From NCBI RefSeq assembly GCF_003332305.1, contig NZ_QOIO01000022.1, positions 38,052 through 102,051 of the forward strand: a stretch of DNA of 64,000 nt, in the 5' to 3' direction. Numbering within the stretch: the stretch's first letter is position 1; each line of letters begins with the position of its first letter. The notes below the pieces were generated by a model. The model was not told the origin of the DNA. It was given only the letters and a program-made list of their open reading frames with translations, and did not search any database. The DNA comes from Microvirga aerophila. GTDB lineage: Bacteria > Pseudomonadota > Alphaproteobacteria > Rhizobiales > Beijerinckiaceae. Below are positions 29,058 to 37,017 of the stretch, piece after piece. The translations under genes and the position numbers were made by a program.

Positions 29058-29136
29058 CGCGTGAGTGATCGGCCGCGAGGTTGACGCCCTGCGCCATACA
29101 GCTAGCTCTCCGTTCAATCGGATGACGGAGATTTTC

Positions 29137-30276
29137 ATGATGATGCTTCGCATGGCCCTCGCCGGCGCGATCATAGCCGGCGCGGCCTCTACCGCTTTGG
29201 CCCAGGACACGCAACGGGTTCGCACCGACAAGGTGGAAGTTGTCGTCGAAACCGTTGCGCGGGGGCTGCAACGACCCTGGGGCCTCACATTCCTGCCCGA
29301 CAACCGCATGCTGGTCACTGAGAGGCCGGGTAACCTGCGCATGGTGTCGGCCGATGGAGCGCTCTCCGAACCGATCAAAGGAATGCCAGCCATCGCGGCG
29401 CGTGGACAGGGTGGTCTTCTGGACGTCGCTCTCGACCCTAATTTCGCGCAAAACCGCCTCGTCTATCTCAGTTATGCGGAAGAACGGGGCAAGGGTCAGG
29501 CCGGCACGAGCGTTGCGCGGGGCCGCCTCAACGAAGGTGGGACGGCTCTCGAGCAATTGCAGGTCATCTTCCGCCAGGAACCGGCCTATACGGGCGGCAA
29601 CCATTTCGGCTCCCGCCTGGTGTTCGACCGGGATGGCAATCTGTTCGTCACGATGGGCGACCGGTTCGATCTGCGCGAGCAGGCTCAGAACCCTGCGAAC
29701 CATATCGGCAAGATCGTCCACATCAAGCCGGAGGGCGGAGCTGCACCCGGCAATCTGTTCCTGAACCGCGAGGGCGCACGGCCCGAGATCTGGTCCGTAG
29801 GGCACCGGAACCTGCAATCCGCCGCGCTTCACCCGACGACCGGCGAGCTCTGGACCGTTGAGCACGGCGCGCGGGGTGGCGACGAGGTGAACATCCCGCA
29901 GAAGGGCAAGAACTACGGCTGGCCGGTCATTTCCTACGGGGTCGATTATTCGGGCGCGAAGATCGGCGAAGGCACGGCGAAGGCGGGCCTGGAGCAGCCA
30001 GTCTATTACTGGGATCCTTCGATCGCCCCGTCAGGCATGGCGTTCTACACCGGCGACAAGTTCCCGGCGTGGCGCGGCAGCATTCTGGTCGGAGCGCTTG
30101 CGGGCAAGCTCGTGTCGCGCCTGGAGACCAACGGCAACAAGGTGACCGGCGAGGAGCGCATGCTGCAGAACATCGGTGAGCGCATCCGCGACGTGCGCCA
30201 GGGGCCGGACGGCTTCGTGTATCTGCTGACGGATTCAAGCCAGGGGCGGATCCTGAGGATGAGGCCAGCGGACTGA
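29137..30276 (+). CDS. PQQ-dependent sugar dehydrogenase (soluble aldose dehydrogenase type), periplasmic
   Basis: 379 aa. Signal peptide about residues 1-22, then a six-bladed beta-propeller of the GSDH/YliI type: [56 protein letters not shown] split over adjacent blades, [14 protein letters not shown] and [10 protein letters not shown]. It would oxidise aldoses with PQQ in the periplasm. GGAG lies 6 nt before the ATG at 29137, the first of three consecutive ATG codons; an ATG at 29122 is also in frame. Its stop is 7 bp from the convergent DUF486 gene. Confidence 0.9.
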   Translation: MMMLRMALAGAIIAGAASTALAQDTQRVRTDKVEVVVETVARGLQRPWGLTFLPDNRMLVTERPGNLRMVSADGALSEPIKGMPAIAARGQGGLLDVALDPNFAQNRLVYLSYAEERGKGQAGTSVARGRLNEGGTALEQLQVIFRQEPAYTGGNHFGSRLVFDRDGNLFVTMGDRFDLREQAQNPANHIGKIVHIKPEGGAAPGNLFLNREGARPEIWSVGHRNLQSAALHPTTGELWTVEHGARGGDEVNIPQKGKNYGWPVISYGVDYSGAKIGEGTAKAGLEQPVYYWDPSIAPSGMAFYTGDKFPAWRGSILVGALAGKLVSRLETNGNKVTGEERMLQNIGERIRDVRQGPDGFVYLLTDSSQGRILRMRPAD

Positions 30277-30283
30277 GAGGACC

Positions 30284-30628
30284 TTACCAGGGGCTCTTGA
30301 AGATGAAGGCGGCTCCAGCGGCGATCAGCGCAAAGCCGACGAGGTGGTTCAAGCCCAGCGGCTCCTTGAGATAGAGAACCGAGAAGCCCGCGAAAACCAC
30401 GAGAGTGATGACCTCCTGCATGGTCTTCAGCTCCGCCGCCGAATAGACCGCGGAGCCGATGCGATTCGCCGGCACGGCGAACCAGTACTCGACGAAGGCG
30501 ATGCCCCAGCTCGCGAGAACCGCGATCCACAGGGGCGAAGTCTTGAACTTGAGATGGCCGTACCAGGCAAATGTCATGAAGACGTTCGAGGCAATCAGCA
30601 GGGTGATGGGCGCGACGTGAGGGTTCAT
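30284..30628 (-). CDS. DUF486 / DMT superfamily membrane protein
   Basis: 114 aa with four hydrophobic helices. MTFAWYGHLKF near residue 18, GIAFVEYWFAVPANRIG and LKTMQEVITLVVFAGFSVLYL are the DUF486 signature. The family belongs to the drug/metabolite transporter clan at half size and may act as dimers; no transport substrate is known to me. Divergent from the DUF1499 gene. Confidence 0.9.
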   Translation of the reverse strand: MNPHVAPITLLIASNVFMTFAWYGHLKFKTSPLWIAVLASWGIAFVEYWFAVPANRIGSAVYSAAELKTMQEVITLVVFAGFSVLYLKEPLGLNHLVGFALIAAGAAFIFKSPW

Positions 30629-30708
30629 GGATTTTGGGAAGGTGACAATGATGCGCCCTGCCCTATCCTTCTGGCCTCCACTGTCAAGCGAATGGATGCA
30701 GGAAACAC

Positions 30709-31242
30709 ATGACCAAGAAGGCCGTCACGACGGGACTTGTCGGCTTCGGCCTTGGATATGCCCTCTGGCGCGCCTATGCGGCCGGCATGGATCGGGCGTG
30801 GCGCGGCTTCTTCGGTTCGCCGGATCTCGGGCCTGTGGACTTTGCCGCGCTGGCCCGCCGCCCGACCCCGAACGATGCCCTTGCGTGTCCGCCAGGCCTG
30901 TGCCCGGGGGCTAAGTCTGATATCGATGCGCCGGTCTATCCCGTTCCGGCTGCCAGCCTTCGCGCCGTCATCGCGCAAGCCGCCGCAAGCGAGCCCAATA
31001 CGGTGCTGATCGGCTCAACAAAAACCCAGGACCGCTTTCTCGTCCGCACCCGCCTCATGCGGTTCCCGGACACGGTGGTGACGCAAGTCTTCGAGCAGGG
31101 CAAAGGCGCATCGACCTTGGCGCTCTACTCGCGCAGCCAGATCGGTCGGTCGGATTTTGGCGTGAACTTACGACGTCTCGAGCGCTGGCTCGAGCGCATC
31201 GACGCGCTTGTCGAAGGCGGGCAAGCCTCTAGCGAGCGCTGA
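30709..31242 (+). CDS. DUF1499 family protein
   Basis: 177 aa. After a short hydrophobic N-terminus (TTGLVGFGLGYALWRAY, possible membrane anchor) comes the DUF1499 core: ACPPGLC with paired Cys, then FLVRTRLMRFPDTVVTQV and LALYSRSQIGRSDFGVNLRRLERWL at the C-terminus. Function of the family is not established. The last 14 bases overlap the 3' end of the convergent C13-peptidase-like gene. Confidence 0.88.
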   Translation: MTKKAVTTGLVGFGLGYALWRAYAAGMDRAWRGFFGSPDLGPVDFAALARRPTPNDALACPPGLCPGAKSDIDAPVYPVPAASLRAVIAQAAASEPNTVLIGSTKTQDRFLVRTRLMRFPDTVVTQVFEQGKGASTLALYSRSQIGRSDFGVNLRRLERWLERIDALVEGGQASSER

Positions 31243-31999
31243 GGCGCTCAAGCACCCGGGCGCCGCCCACCATCTGCGGATTGGATGGATCGAATCCCTC
31301 CCGCTTTTCCCGCTGGGTCACGAGATCGCGGGCCTTCCCGAAAGCGGCGTCGAGGCGCGCTTCGCTTCGCACGGCCTTGTTGAAGAAGGCGTCGCCGAAA
31401 TAGGTCCAGGTGGCGCCATCCCGGCAGCCGAAGGAGGGCTTGTCGGCGGCAGCGGCCGTGATGACGAGGGTCCGCTCGTCGGCAAGCGCTTTGGCGAAGA
31501 TGCCGGAATAGCAGGCCGAGACGATAACCACGCGATGCTGCGCCCTCGCCTCGTTCAGGAGAACGCGAACGTCCTCCGGCGTCATGAGCTGCTGCGCGCG
31601 TCTCGTCACCACGCCGACGCCTTCCGGCGCGCCATGGGACGTGAGGACGATCATCACGATATCCTCTGCGGGATCGAGCGCCTGCCCGGCTGCCCGGGCG
31701 GCGGCCAGCATGGAGGATGGCGTCGCATCCGAGCGGCGCTTCGAGTTGTACCGGACGATGGTGCGCCCCTTCGAGCCGACCTTCGCCTCCAGCACCCGGG
31801 CGGCTCCTTTGGCCTCGCTCTCGAAAACGCTTTGCGGCCCCCACAGGCCGAACGACAGAATGTACACGTCGGGCTGGCCGGGCCGCTGCGGCTCCAGCCG
31901 GAACGGGTCCGAACTGCGAGGGCTCTGCCCGACGGCCTCGCCCGAGAGGCCGAGACACAGCGACAGGCCCATCATGCAAATGGCAAAGAAACGGCGCAT
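31229..31999 (-). CDS. exported C13 (legumain/caspase-like) peptidase family protein
   Basis: 256 aa. Signal peptide about residues 1-24 (SGEAVGQ-S). The peptidase C13 catalytic dyad is visible: VLTSHGAPEG with His (about residue 121) and VIVSACYSGIFAKAL with Cys (about 163), each after a hydrophobic strand as in clan CD proteases. The Asp-containing AAADKPSFGC segment follows. It probably acts in the periplasm or at the envelope. The substrate is unknown, and cleavage after Asn or Asp is only a family-based guess. Confidence 0.85.
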   Translation of the reverse strand: MRRFFAICMMGLSLCLGLSGEAVGQSPRSSDPFRLEPQRPGQPDVYILSFGLWGPQSVFESEAKGAARVLEAKVGSKGRTIVRYNSKRRSDATPSSMLAAARAAGQALDPAEDIVMIVLTSHGAPEGVGVVTRRAQQLMTPEDVRVLLNEARAQHRVVIVSACYSGIFAKALADERTLVITAAAADKPSFGCRDGATWTYFGDAFFNKAVRSEARLDAAFGKARDLVTQREKREGFDPSNPQMVGGARVLERLSAR

Positions 32000-32024
32000 T
32001 CCGAACCTCCCAGCGCCTAACAGC

Positions 32025-32279
32025 TTAGCCGTAACGCAGTTTCATGGCGAGAATCAAAGACACGAGAATGAACGTTACGCCGTTCGCAAGGATGATCGGC
32101 GCGTTCCCGGCCAGGATCCCATAGATCAGCCAAAGGGCAACACCCAGGGCGAAGGCGCTCTGCGTCACGAGGGAGAGGGACTTGGTGTCCTTGGTCCGGA
32201 GCGTTCTGAAGGCCTGCGGAAGCCAGCACACGGTCGTCAATATGGCGGCCGCAAAGCCGAGAATTTCATGTCCGGACAT
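32025..32279 (-). CDS. SemiSWEET sugar transporter
   Basis: 84 aa, three transmembrane helices. The PQ-loop motif is TTVCWLPQAFRTLRTKDTKS (about residues 15-34), with ALGVALWLIYGI and the Asn of NAPIILANGVTF lining the presumed pore. SemiSWEETs work as dimers and let mono- or disaccharides cross the inner membrane. Single gene, 25 bp after the C13-like gene start on the same strand. Confidence 0.9.
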   Translation of the reverse strand: MSGHEILGFAAAILTTVCWLPQAFRTLRTKDTKSLSLVTQSAFALGVALWLIYGILAGNAPIILANGVTFILVSLILAMKLRYG

Positions 32280-32449
32280 GGTCGAATCGCCAGTGGGGTC
32301 GGCGCAGCCTTATCACGTTACCTGAGATGGCTACACCAAATCCTAGCGTCCCCGCCTCAGGCCGAACCGTAGCCGAGGCTGAACCGAAAGCCGTCTTCCG
32401 GGTTTCCCTCTCACAATCACCCGAAGAGACTTCCCCAAAGAGGATTTTC

Positions 32450-32839
32450 ATGGATATCGCGCTCGACAAGGTTTGCGAACTCATTCTCAGAGCGAGGGCC
32501 ATTGACGTGAAGGAAGGCGTGACCGACCCGGCCTCCGGCTCCAATCCCACGGACGACGGCAGCATCGACATGCTGGCATCCTCTCCGGACGACACCACGG
32601 AGGATGAATTCCGGGACGTGATCGCGGGGCTCAATGAGGATGAGCGGTTCGACCTGATCGCGCTGGTGTATATCGGCCGTGGCGACATGGAGCCGGAAGA
32701 ATGGGGCGGCGCGGTTCGCCTGGCCCAGGAGCGGGAGGAAGCGAACTCGATCTCGACCGCAGACTGGCTCCTTGGCATTCCCAACCTCGCCGATCTCTGG
32801 GACGAGGGTCTCAACGCCATGGGGCGCAGCTGCGTCTAG
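32450..32839 (+). CDS. DUF3775 family protein
   Basis: 129 aa, acidic. The pattern MDIALDKVCELILRARAIDVK, LNEDERFDLIALVYIGRG and ISTADWLLGIPNLADLWDEGL is that of DUF3775, short alphaproteobacterial proteins of unknown function. GAGGATTTTC precedes ATG 32450; an in-frame ATG at 32327 would add 41 residues with no homology. Likely cytosolic. Confidence 0.85.
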   Translation: MDIALDKVCELILRARAIDVKEGVTDPASGSNPTDDGSIDMLASSPDDTTEDEFRDVIAGLNEDERFDLIALVYIGRGDMEPEEWGGAVRLAQEREEANSISTADWLLGIPNLADLWDEGLNAMGRSCV

Positions 32840-32971
32840 GACTTTGCTCTCGCCCGCTGTCGATTCCGTGATGACGGAAACACAGGCTTCTCTCGGACCT
32901 GCGCGCCAAGGTGCCATCATTGCGACACGGATCAGGCCAACACTCCCTACCTCGATGTGAGGAGAAAGCGC

Positions 32972-33139
32972 ATGATTCCGCGTCAGCACAAACCGTCTCC
33001 CGAGGAGGCGCTCAACAAGGCGGACGATGAGCAGAAGTCCATGGAGGAGCGCCGGGCCGACCAGGCCGAAGCAGAAGATGAGACCGACGAGGAGCGTGAA
33101 GAGCGCTACCTGAGGGGTCCCACTGCCTTTTCCGCCTGA
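32972..33139 (+). CDS. small acidic hypothetical protein
   Basis: 55 aa, about half charged residues (EERRADQAEAEDETDEEREE), probably disordered or helical. GGAGAAAG precedes the ATG, which supports it as a real gene; a GTG at 32957 is an alternative start. I see no family. A weak hairpin with T run follows at 33171-33207. Confidence 0.6.
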   Translation: MIPRQHKPSPEEALNKADDEQKSMEERRADQAEAEDETDEEREERYLRGPTAFSA

Positions 33140-33170
33140 GCCTGTTCCTCCCTAAAACCCGCCGGCACGC

Positions 33171-33207
33171 GTGCAGGGCAGCCTTCCCGCACAGGGTAAT
33201 TTTTTTT
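33171..33207 (+). terminator. weak intrinsic terminator
   Basis: GTGCAGGG (33171-33178) pairs with CCCGCAC (33186-33192) with one bulged A. Eight T follow at 33200-33207, separated from the stem by seven bases, so efficiency is doubtful. Confidence 0.45.
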
Positions 33208-33344
33208 CAGCCAGCCCCGCGGACGGCCATGTTCACCATGTGATGAAATCAGGATCGGAGCGACCGGCGCTTACGCTTGCCGGGCCGCTCCGGCCACAGA
33301 GGCGCGGCTCTCACGTTCCTGGGATCGCGCTTTTGCGTTTGCGT

Positions 33345-35711
33345 TTATGCGACCGCTTCCACATGGGTCACCGCGCGAAAAACCTCGATCGGCGCGGGAC
33401 GTCCGAACAGATAGCCTTGCGCCTCTTTGCAGCCCTCGGCGTTGAGAAAAGCAAGTTCGCCTGACGTTTCGACGCCCTCGGCAATCACCGGCAGACCAAG
33501 CCCGCGCCCCAGCCCCAGAACGGCCCGCACGATCGCCGCAGCCGGCATGTTGACGTCGATGGAGCGAACGAAGGATCGGTCGATCTTGATCTTGTCGAAC
33601 GGGAAGTTGCGCAGGTTCGACAGGGATGAATATCCCGTTCCGAAGTCGTCCATCGCGATGGATACGCCGATGGCCTTCAGCAACGTAAGCGTCTGAAGCG
33701 CCCTGTCCGGATCGCGGATCAGCACCGACTCGGTGATCTCCAGCTCCAACCGGCTCGGATCGAGCTTGGCCTGATCCAGAATTTCCCGCACGAGGCTTAC
33801 GAAATCCGGGCTGTTGAGTTGAAGGGCCGACACGTTGATGGCGATCTTGAGCGGGCGTCCCCAGCTTGCCGCCTCGTGGCAAGCCGTGCGCATCACCCAT
33901 TCTCCAATGGCCAGGATGGCGCCGCTCTCCTCCGCGATAGGGATGAAGATTGCCGGCGACATATCTCCCCTGGCAGGATGCTTCCAGCGTAGCAGCGCCT
34001 CGAAACCGGTGACCTCGTTCGAACCCAGATGGGTCTGCGGTTGATAGGCGATCGACATTTCGCCGTTTGCTATCGCATGGCGAAGGTCGTGCTCAAGAAT
34101 GCGCCGGTCGCGAACCTCCTCGCCCATTGCGGCTTCGAAGAACCTGTACGTGCTCCGTCCTTCGGTCTTCGACCGGTAGAGGGCCGTGTCGGCATTCGAC
34201 AGGAGGGCTGCCCGTTCCGTCGCATCATCCGGAAAGAACGCGATGCCGATGCTGGCGGACACGGTGCCGAACAGGTCCTCATCCTGCGTAGTCTTCAGAG
34301 CCTGCAACATGGCTTCCGTCAGGCGGCCCGCCTGAACCGGATTGCTGATGTCCGGCGCTATGACGGCGAACTCGTCGCCGCCGAGACGGGCCAGCATCTC
34401 CCTCTCGCCGAGAACCAACGAAAACTGCTTTGCAACTTTCTGCAGAAGGTCGTCTCCCGCCGAATGGCCGAAGAGATCGTTCACGTCCTTGAAGCGGTCG
34501 AGATCGACGCAGAGGACCGCAAGACGCTGCTGACTGTTTCGATGCGCCTCCAGTTCCAGATCGAGCCGTTCATCGAAGGTGCCCCGGTTGGGAAGGCCTG
34601 TCAGCGGATCATGGTGAGCCAGGAAGTGAATGCGCGCTTCGGCCACCTTGCGGTCCTGCAGATCGCGCACCGCGATCACGTTGTGAGGTTTGCCCGCGTA
34701 GGTGACCGTGCGCATGATCAACTCGACGGGCCCCACCGTGCCGTCCCGGCGGCGCAGTTCGGTCTCGATGCTCCGGTCGGGAGCGCCAAGCACTTTCGCC
34801 AGCGCGGCCGGCGCCGAGAGATAATCGTCCAGGCTTTTGCCGAGGATCTCGCCCGGCGCAAAACCCGACAGGGACGCAAAGCTTTCGTTGACCGACACGA
34901 TGGTTGCACCATCACAGACGACCAGGCCTTCCACGGCGGCATTGGCGAGACTTCTCATGCGCTCCACCTCGAGCTCCGCCTGCCGGCGGTCTCGCAAATC
35001 GAGGGCAAGCGCCGCAAAACTCAGGAGCACGATGGTGGCGCTCGCCAGGGCCACAGCGGCGGCAAGCCAGCTTGTCGGCAGAGCGGACGCAGAAACCTGT
35101 ACGGTCGGATCGGGAGTGATCGACACCGCGCCCATGGCCGTGAAGTGGTGACCGCAGATGGCGAGGGTCAAAAGTACGGCGCCGATAAGCTTCGATCGCG
35201 CGTTGCGGCCGTTCATGCTCACGGAAAGCGCCAACGCACCCAGCACGAGACCCATCCCAATGGAGACGGCGACGAGCCATCCATTCCATGCGACGGTTCC
35301 CGGCACCTGGAAAGCCGCCATGCCGGTGAAATGCATGACCGCGATGCCGCCGCCGATAATTGCGCCTCCCAGCAAGGGCATCCGGCGCGGATCGCCGATC
35401 AGTGCAATCGTCATGCCGAGCCCGGTCACGGCGATCGCCGCTAGGAGCGACAAGACCGTCAGCGTCATGTCGTATCCGCTCTGCATTTCCGGCGAAAAGG
35501 CGAGCATGCCGATGAAATGCGTCGCCCAGATTCCAAATCCGCTCGATACGGCGGCCACGTAGAGCCAAATCCGCCGGCTTTGCCCTTTCGAGCGGCGGAC
35601 GTGGTTGAGCAGGTTGAATGCCGTGAAGGAGGCAAGCGCGCAGATGAACTCCGCGAGGGCGACGAGTCGCAAATCGTGCTGTGTGACGAGGCAGTCATAG
35701 ACCGTGAGCAT
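33345..35711 (-). CDS. MHYT-PAS-GGDEF-EAL cyclic-di-GMP enzyme
   Basis: 788 aa. The membrane part (about 1-235) is an MHYT sensor with repeats HFIGMLAF, MHFTGMAAF and HHFTAMGAV, whose His and Met residues may bind copper or a gas ligand. A PAS domain follows (about 265-365), then GGDEF (intact LARLGGDEFAVI, about 450) and EAL (FEALLRWKHP, NINIS-like INVSALQLN, DDFGTGYSSLS, EGVET). Both catalytic halves have key residues, so the protein could make or break down c-di-GMP; which dominates cannot be read from sequence. It has its own leader of about 260 bp shared with the divergent methyltransferase. Confidence 0.94.
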   Translation of the reverse strand: MLTVYDCLVTQHDLRLVALAEFICALASFTAFNLLNHVRRSKGQSRRIWLYVAAVSSGFGIWATHFIGMLAFSPEMQSGYDMTLTVLSLLAAIAVTGLGMTIALIGDPRRMPLLGGAIIGGGIAVMHFTGMAAFQVPGTVAWNGWLVAVSIGMGLVLGALALSVSMNGRNARSKLIGAVLLTLAICGHHFTAMGAVSITPDPTVQVSASALPTSWLAAAVALASATIVLLSFAALALDLRDRRQAELEVERMRSLANAAVEGLVVCDGATIVSVNESFASLSGFAPGEILGKSLDDYLSAPAALAKVLGAPDRSIETELRRRDGTVGPVELIMRTVTYAGKPHNVIAVRDLQDRKVAEARIHFLAHHDPLTGLPNRGTFDERLDLELEAHRNSQQRLAVLCVDLDRFKDVNDLFGHSAGDDLLQKVAKQFSLVLGEREMLARLGGDEFAVIAPDISNPVQAGRLTEAMLQALKTTQDEDLFGTVSASIGIAFFPDDATERAALLSNADTALYRSKTEGRSTYRFFEAAMGEEVRDRRILEHDLRHAIANGEMSIAYQPQTHLGSNEVTGFEALLRWKHPARGDMSPAIFIPIAEESGAILAIGEWVMRTACHEAASWGRPLKIAINVSALQLNSPDFVSLVREILDQAKLDPSRLELEITESVLIRDPDRALQTLTLLKAIGVSIAMDDFGTGYSSLSNLRNFPFDKIKIDRSFVRSIDVNMPAAAIVRAVLGLGRGLGLPVIAEGVETSGELAFLNAEGCKEAQGYLFGRPAPIEVFRAVTHVEAVA

Positions 35712-35976
35712 TGCAGCGTCCGTGCGATGGTATCTTTGCGCCCGGAGCCGTCGGCCGCTGGGCTGCCGCCGCTGGAAATCCCCGTGTGTTGCTCATCCTT
35801 ATGGCGAACTTTTCTTGCGCGGCAAAGATCCGGCGGGGCGAATACGCCAAGTTAAGCAGCCGCAAGGTTAAGAAACCTCCTTCGAGCCCTGTAATGCCTG
35901 GCTAGGCTTTTGCTGCGGGGGCGAATGCTTTATCGATCCCCTGAATATCTCCCTACGACCCTTTGCGGAGCCCTTC

Positions 35977-36792
35977 ATGAACGCCTCTTGGCAGCAAGCC
36001 AATCTCGCCGCCTGGAACACCCGCGCAGCCCTGCACCTTCGGGACGCTACGGGCTTTTATGGCGTCGAGGAGTTCCTGTCCGGGACGGATACCCTTTACC
36101 CGATCGAAGCCTCCGAGATCGGCAATGTGGCCGGCAAGCGCCTGCTGCACCTGCAATGCCATTTCGGCATGGACACCCTATCACTGGCGCGGCGGGGCGC
36201 AATCGTGACGGGGCTCGATTTCTCCCCCGTGGCCATCGAGGGTGCCCGGGACCTCGCCACGCGGTCAAGGCTCCAGGGCACCTTCGTGCAGGCGGACGTC
36301 TATGACGCCCGCAGGGCCGTCCCGGGCGAGTTCGACATGGTTTACACCACCTGGGGGACGATCTGCTGGCTGCCGGATATCCGCGCCTGGGCCAGGGTCG
36401 TGGCCAGCATGCTGGCTCCCGGCGGCGTCTTCTACTTTGCGGATTCCCATCCTTCGGCCGTGGTCCTGGACGAGCGCGACGGAACCCTCCAACCGAGCTT
36501 CGGCTGGCGCACCCCGAAGGAAAAGCCGGACGTCTTCGACGAAGCGCAGTCCTATTCCGGCGACGTGCTCAAGGACCTGATCGCCGACTACAACTGGATC
36601 CACCCGCTGTCGGAAATCCTCACGGGCCTGATCGAGGCCGGCCTGACCCTGGAATACCTCCACGAGCACGAACTCCTGCCCTACCGCCTCTTCCCCTCCA
36701 TGGTCCCAGCCGAAGACAAGCTTTTCAGGCTGCCCGACGAGGCGGTGCCGATTCCGCTGTCGTTCTCGCTGAGGGCGGTGAAGCGGGGATGA
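35977..36792 (+). CDS. class I SAM-dependent methyltransferase
   Basis: 271 aa. Motif I is LLHLQCHFGMDTLSLARRGA (about residues 57-76) with the acidic post-I residue in VTGLDFSP; LAPGGVFYFADSHP is motif III. The C-terminal half (SYSGDVLKDLIADYNWIHPLSEI) is shared by a subgroup of unknown substrate. GGAG is 7 nt before the ATG. Not recognisably an RNA or protein methylase. Confidence 0.88.
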   Translation: MNASWQQANLAAWNTRAALHLRDATGFYGVEEFLSGTDTLYPIEASEIGNVAGKRLLHLQCHFGMDTLSLARRGAIVTGLDFSPVAIEGARDLATRSRLQGTFVQADVYDARRAVPGEFDMVYTTWGTICWLPDIRAWARVVASMLAPGGVFYFADSHPSAVVLDERDGTLQPSFGWRTPKEKPDVFDEAQSYSGDVLKDLIADYNWIHPLSEILTGLIEAGLTLEYLHEHELLPYRLFPSMVPAEDKLFRLPDEAVPIPLSFSLRAVKRG

Positions 36793-37017
36793 GCCAAAAG
36801 GCTGTTGGGACGCGTTATACGCGTCAAAGGCCAGGATTTTGAGAACGGCAAACCCGTCTGCAACACTCTGCAGAGAAGCAGCATCGGGAAGACCGCCAAC
36901 GGGAAAACTTGCACCCTCAAATGCTTGCCAAGCTTGGCGGATAATGGCCCATCCTTTGAAGAACGAGAGGCCCTCCGCACCCTTCCCAATCCGGCCTCTT
37001 TGTACCATATTCGTTCC

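Noticed and set aside
34029..35444. 471-codon open frame on the plus strand
   Set aside because: Antisense to the MHYT-GGDEF-EAL gene, no motif or ribosome-binding site.
36925..36942. GCCAAGCTTGGC palindrome before uvrB as a LexA site
   Set aside because: It does not match the GTTC-N7-GTTC pattern, and 12-bp palindromes of this kind are expected by chance in GC-rich DNA.
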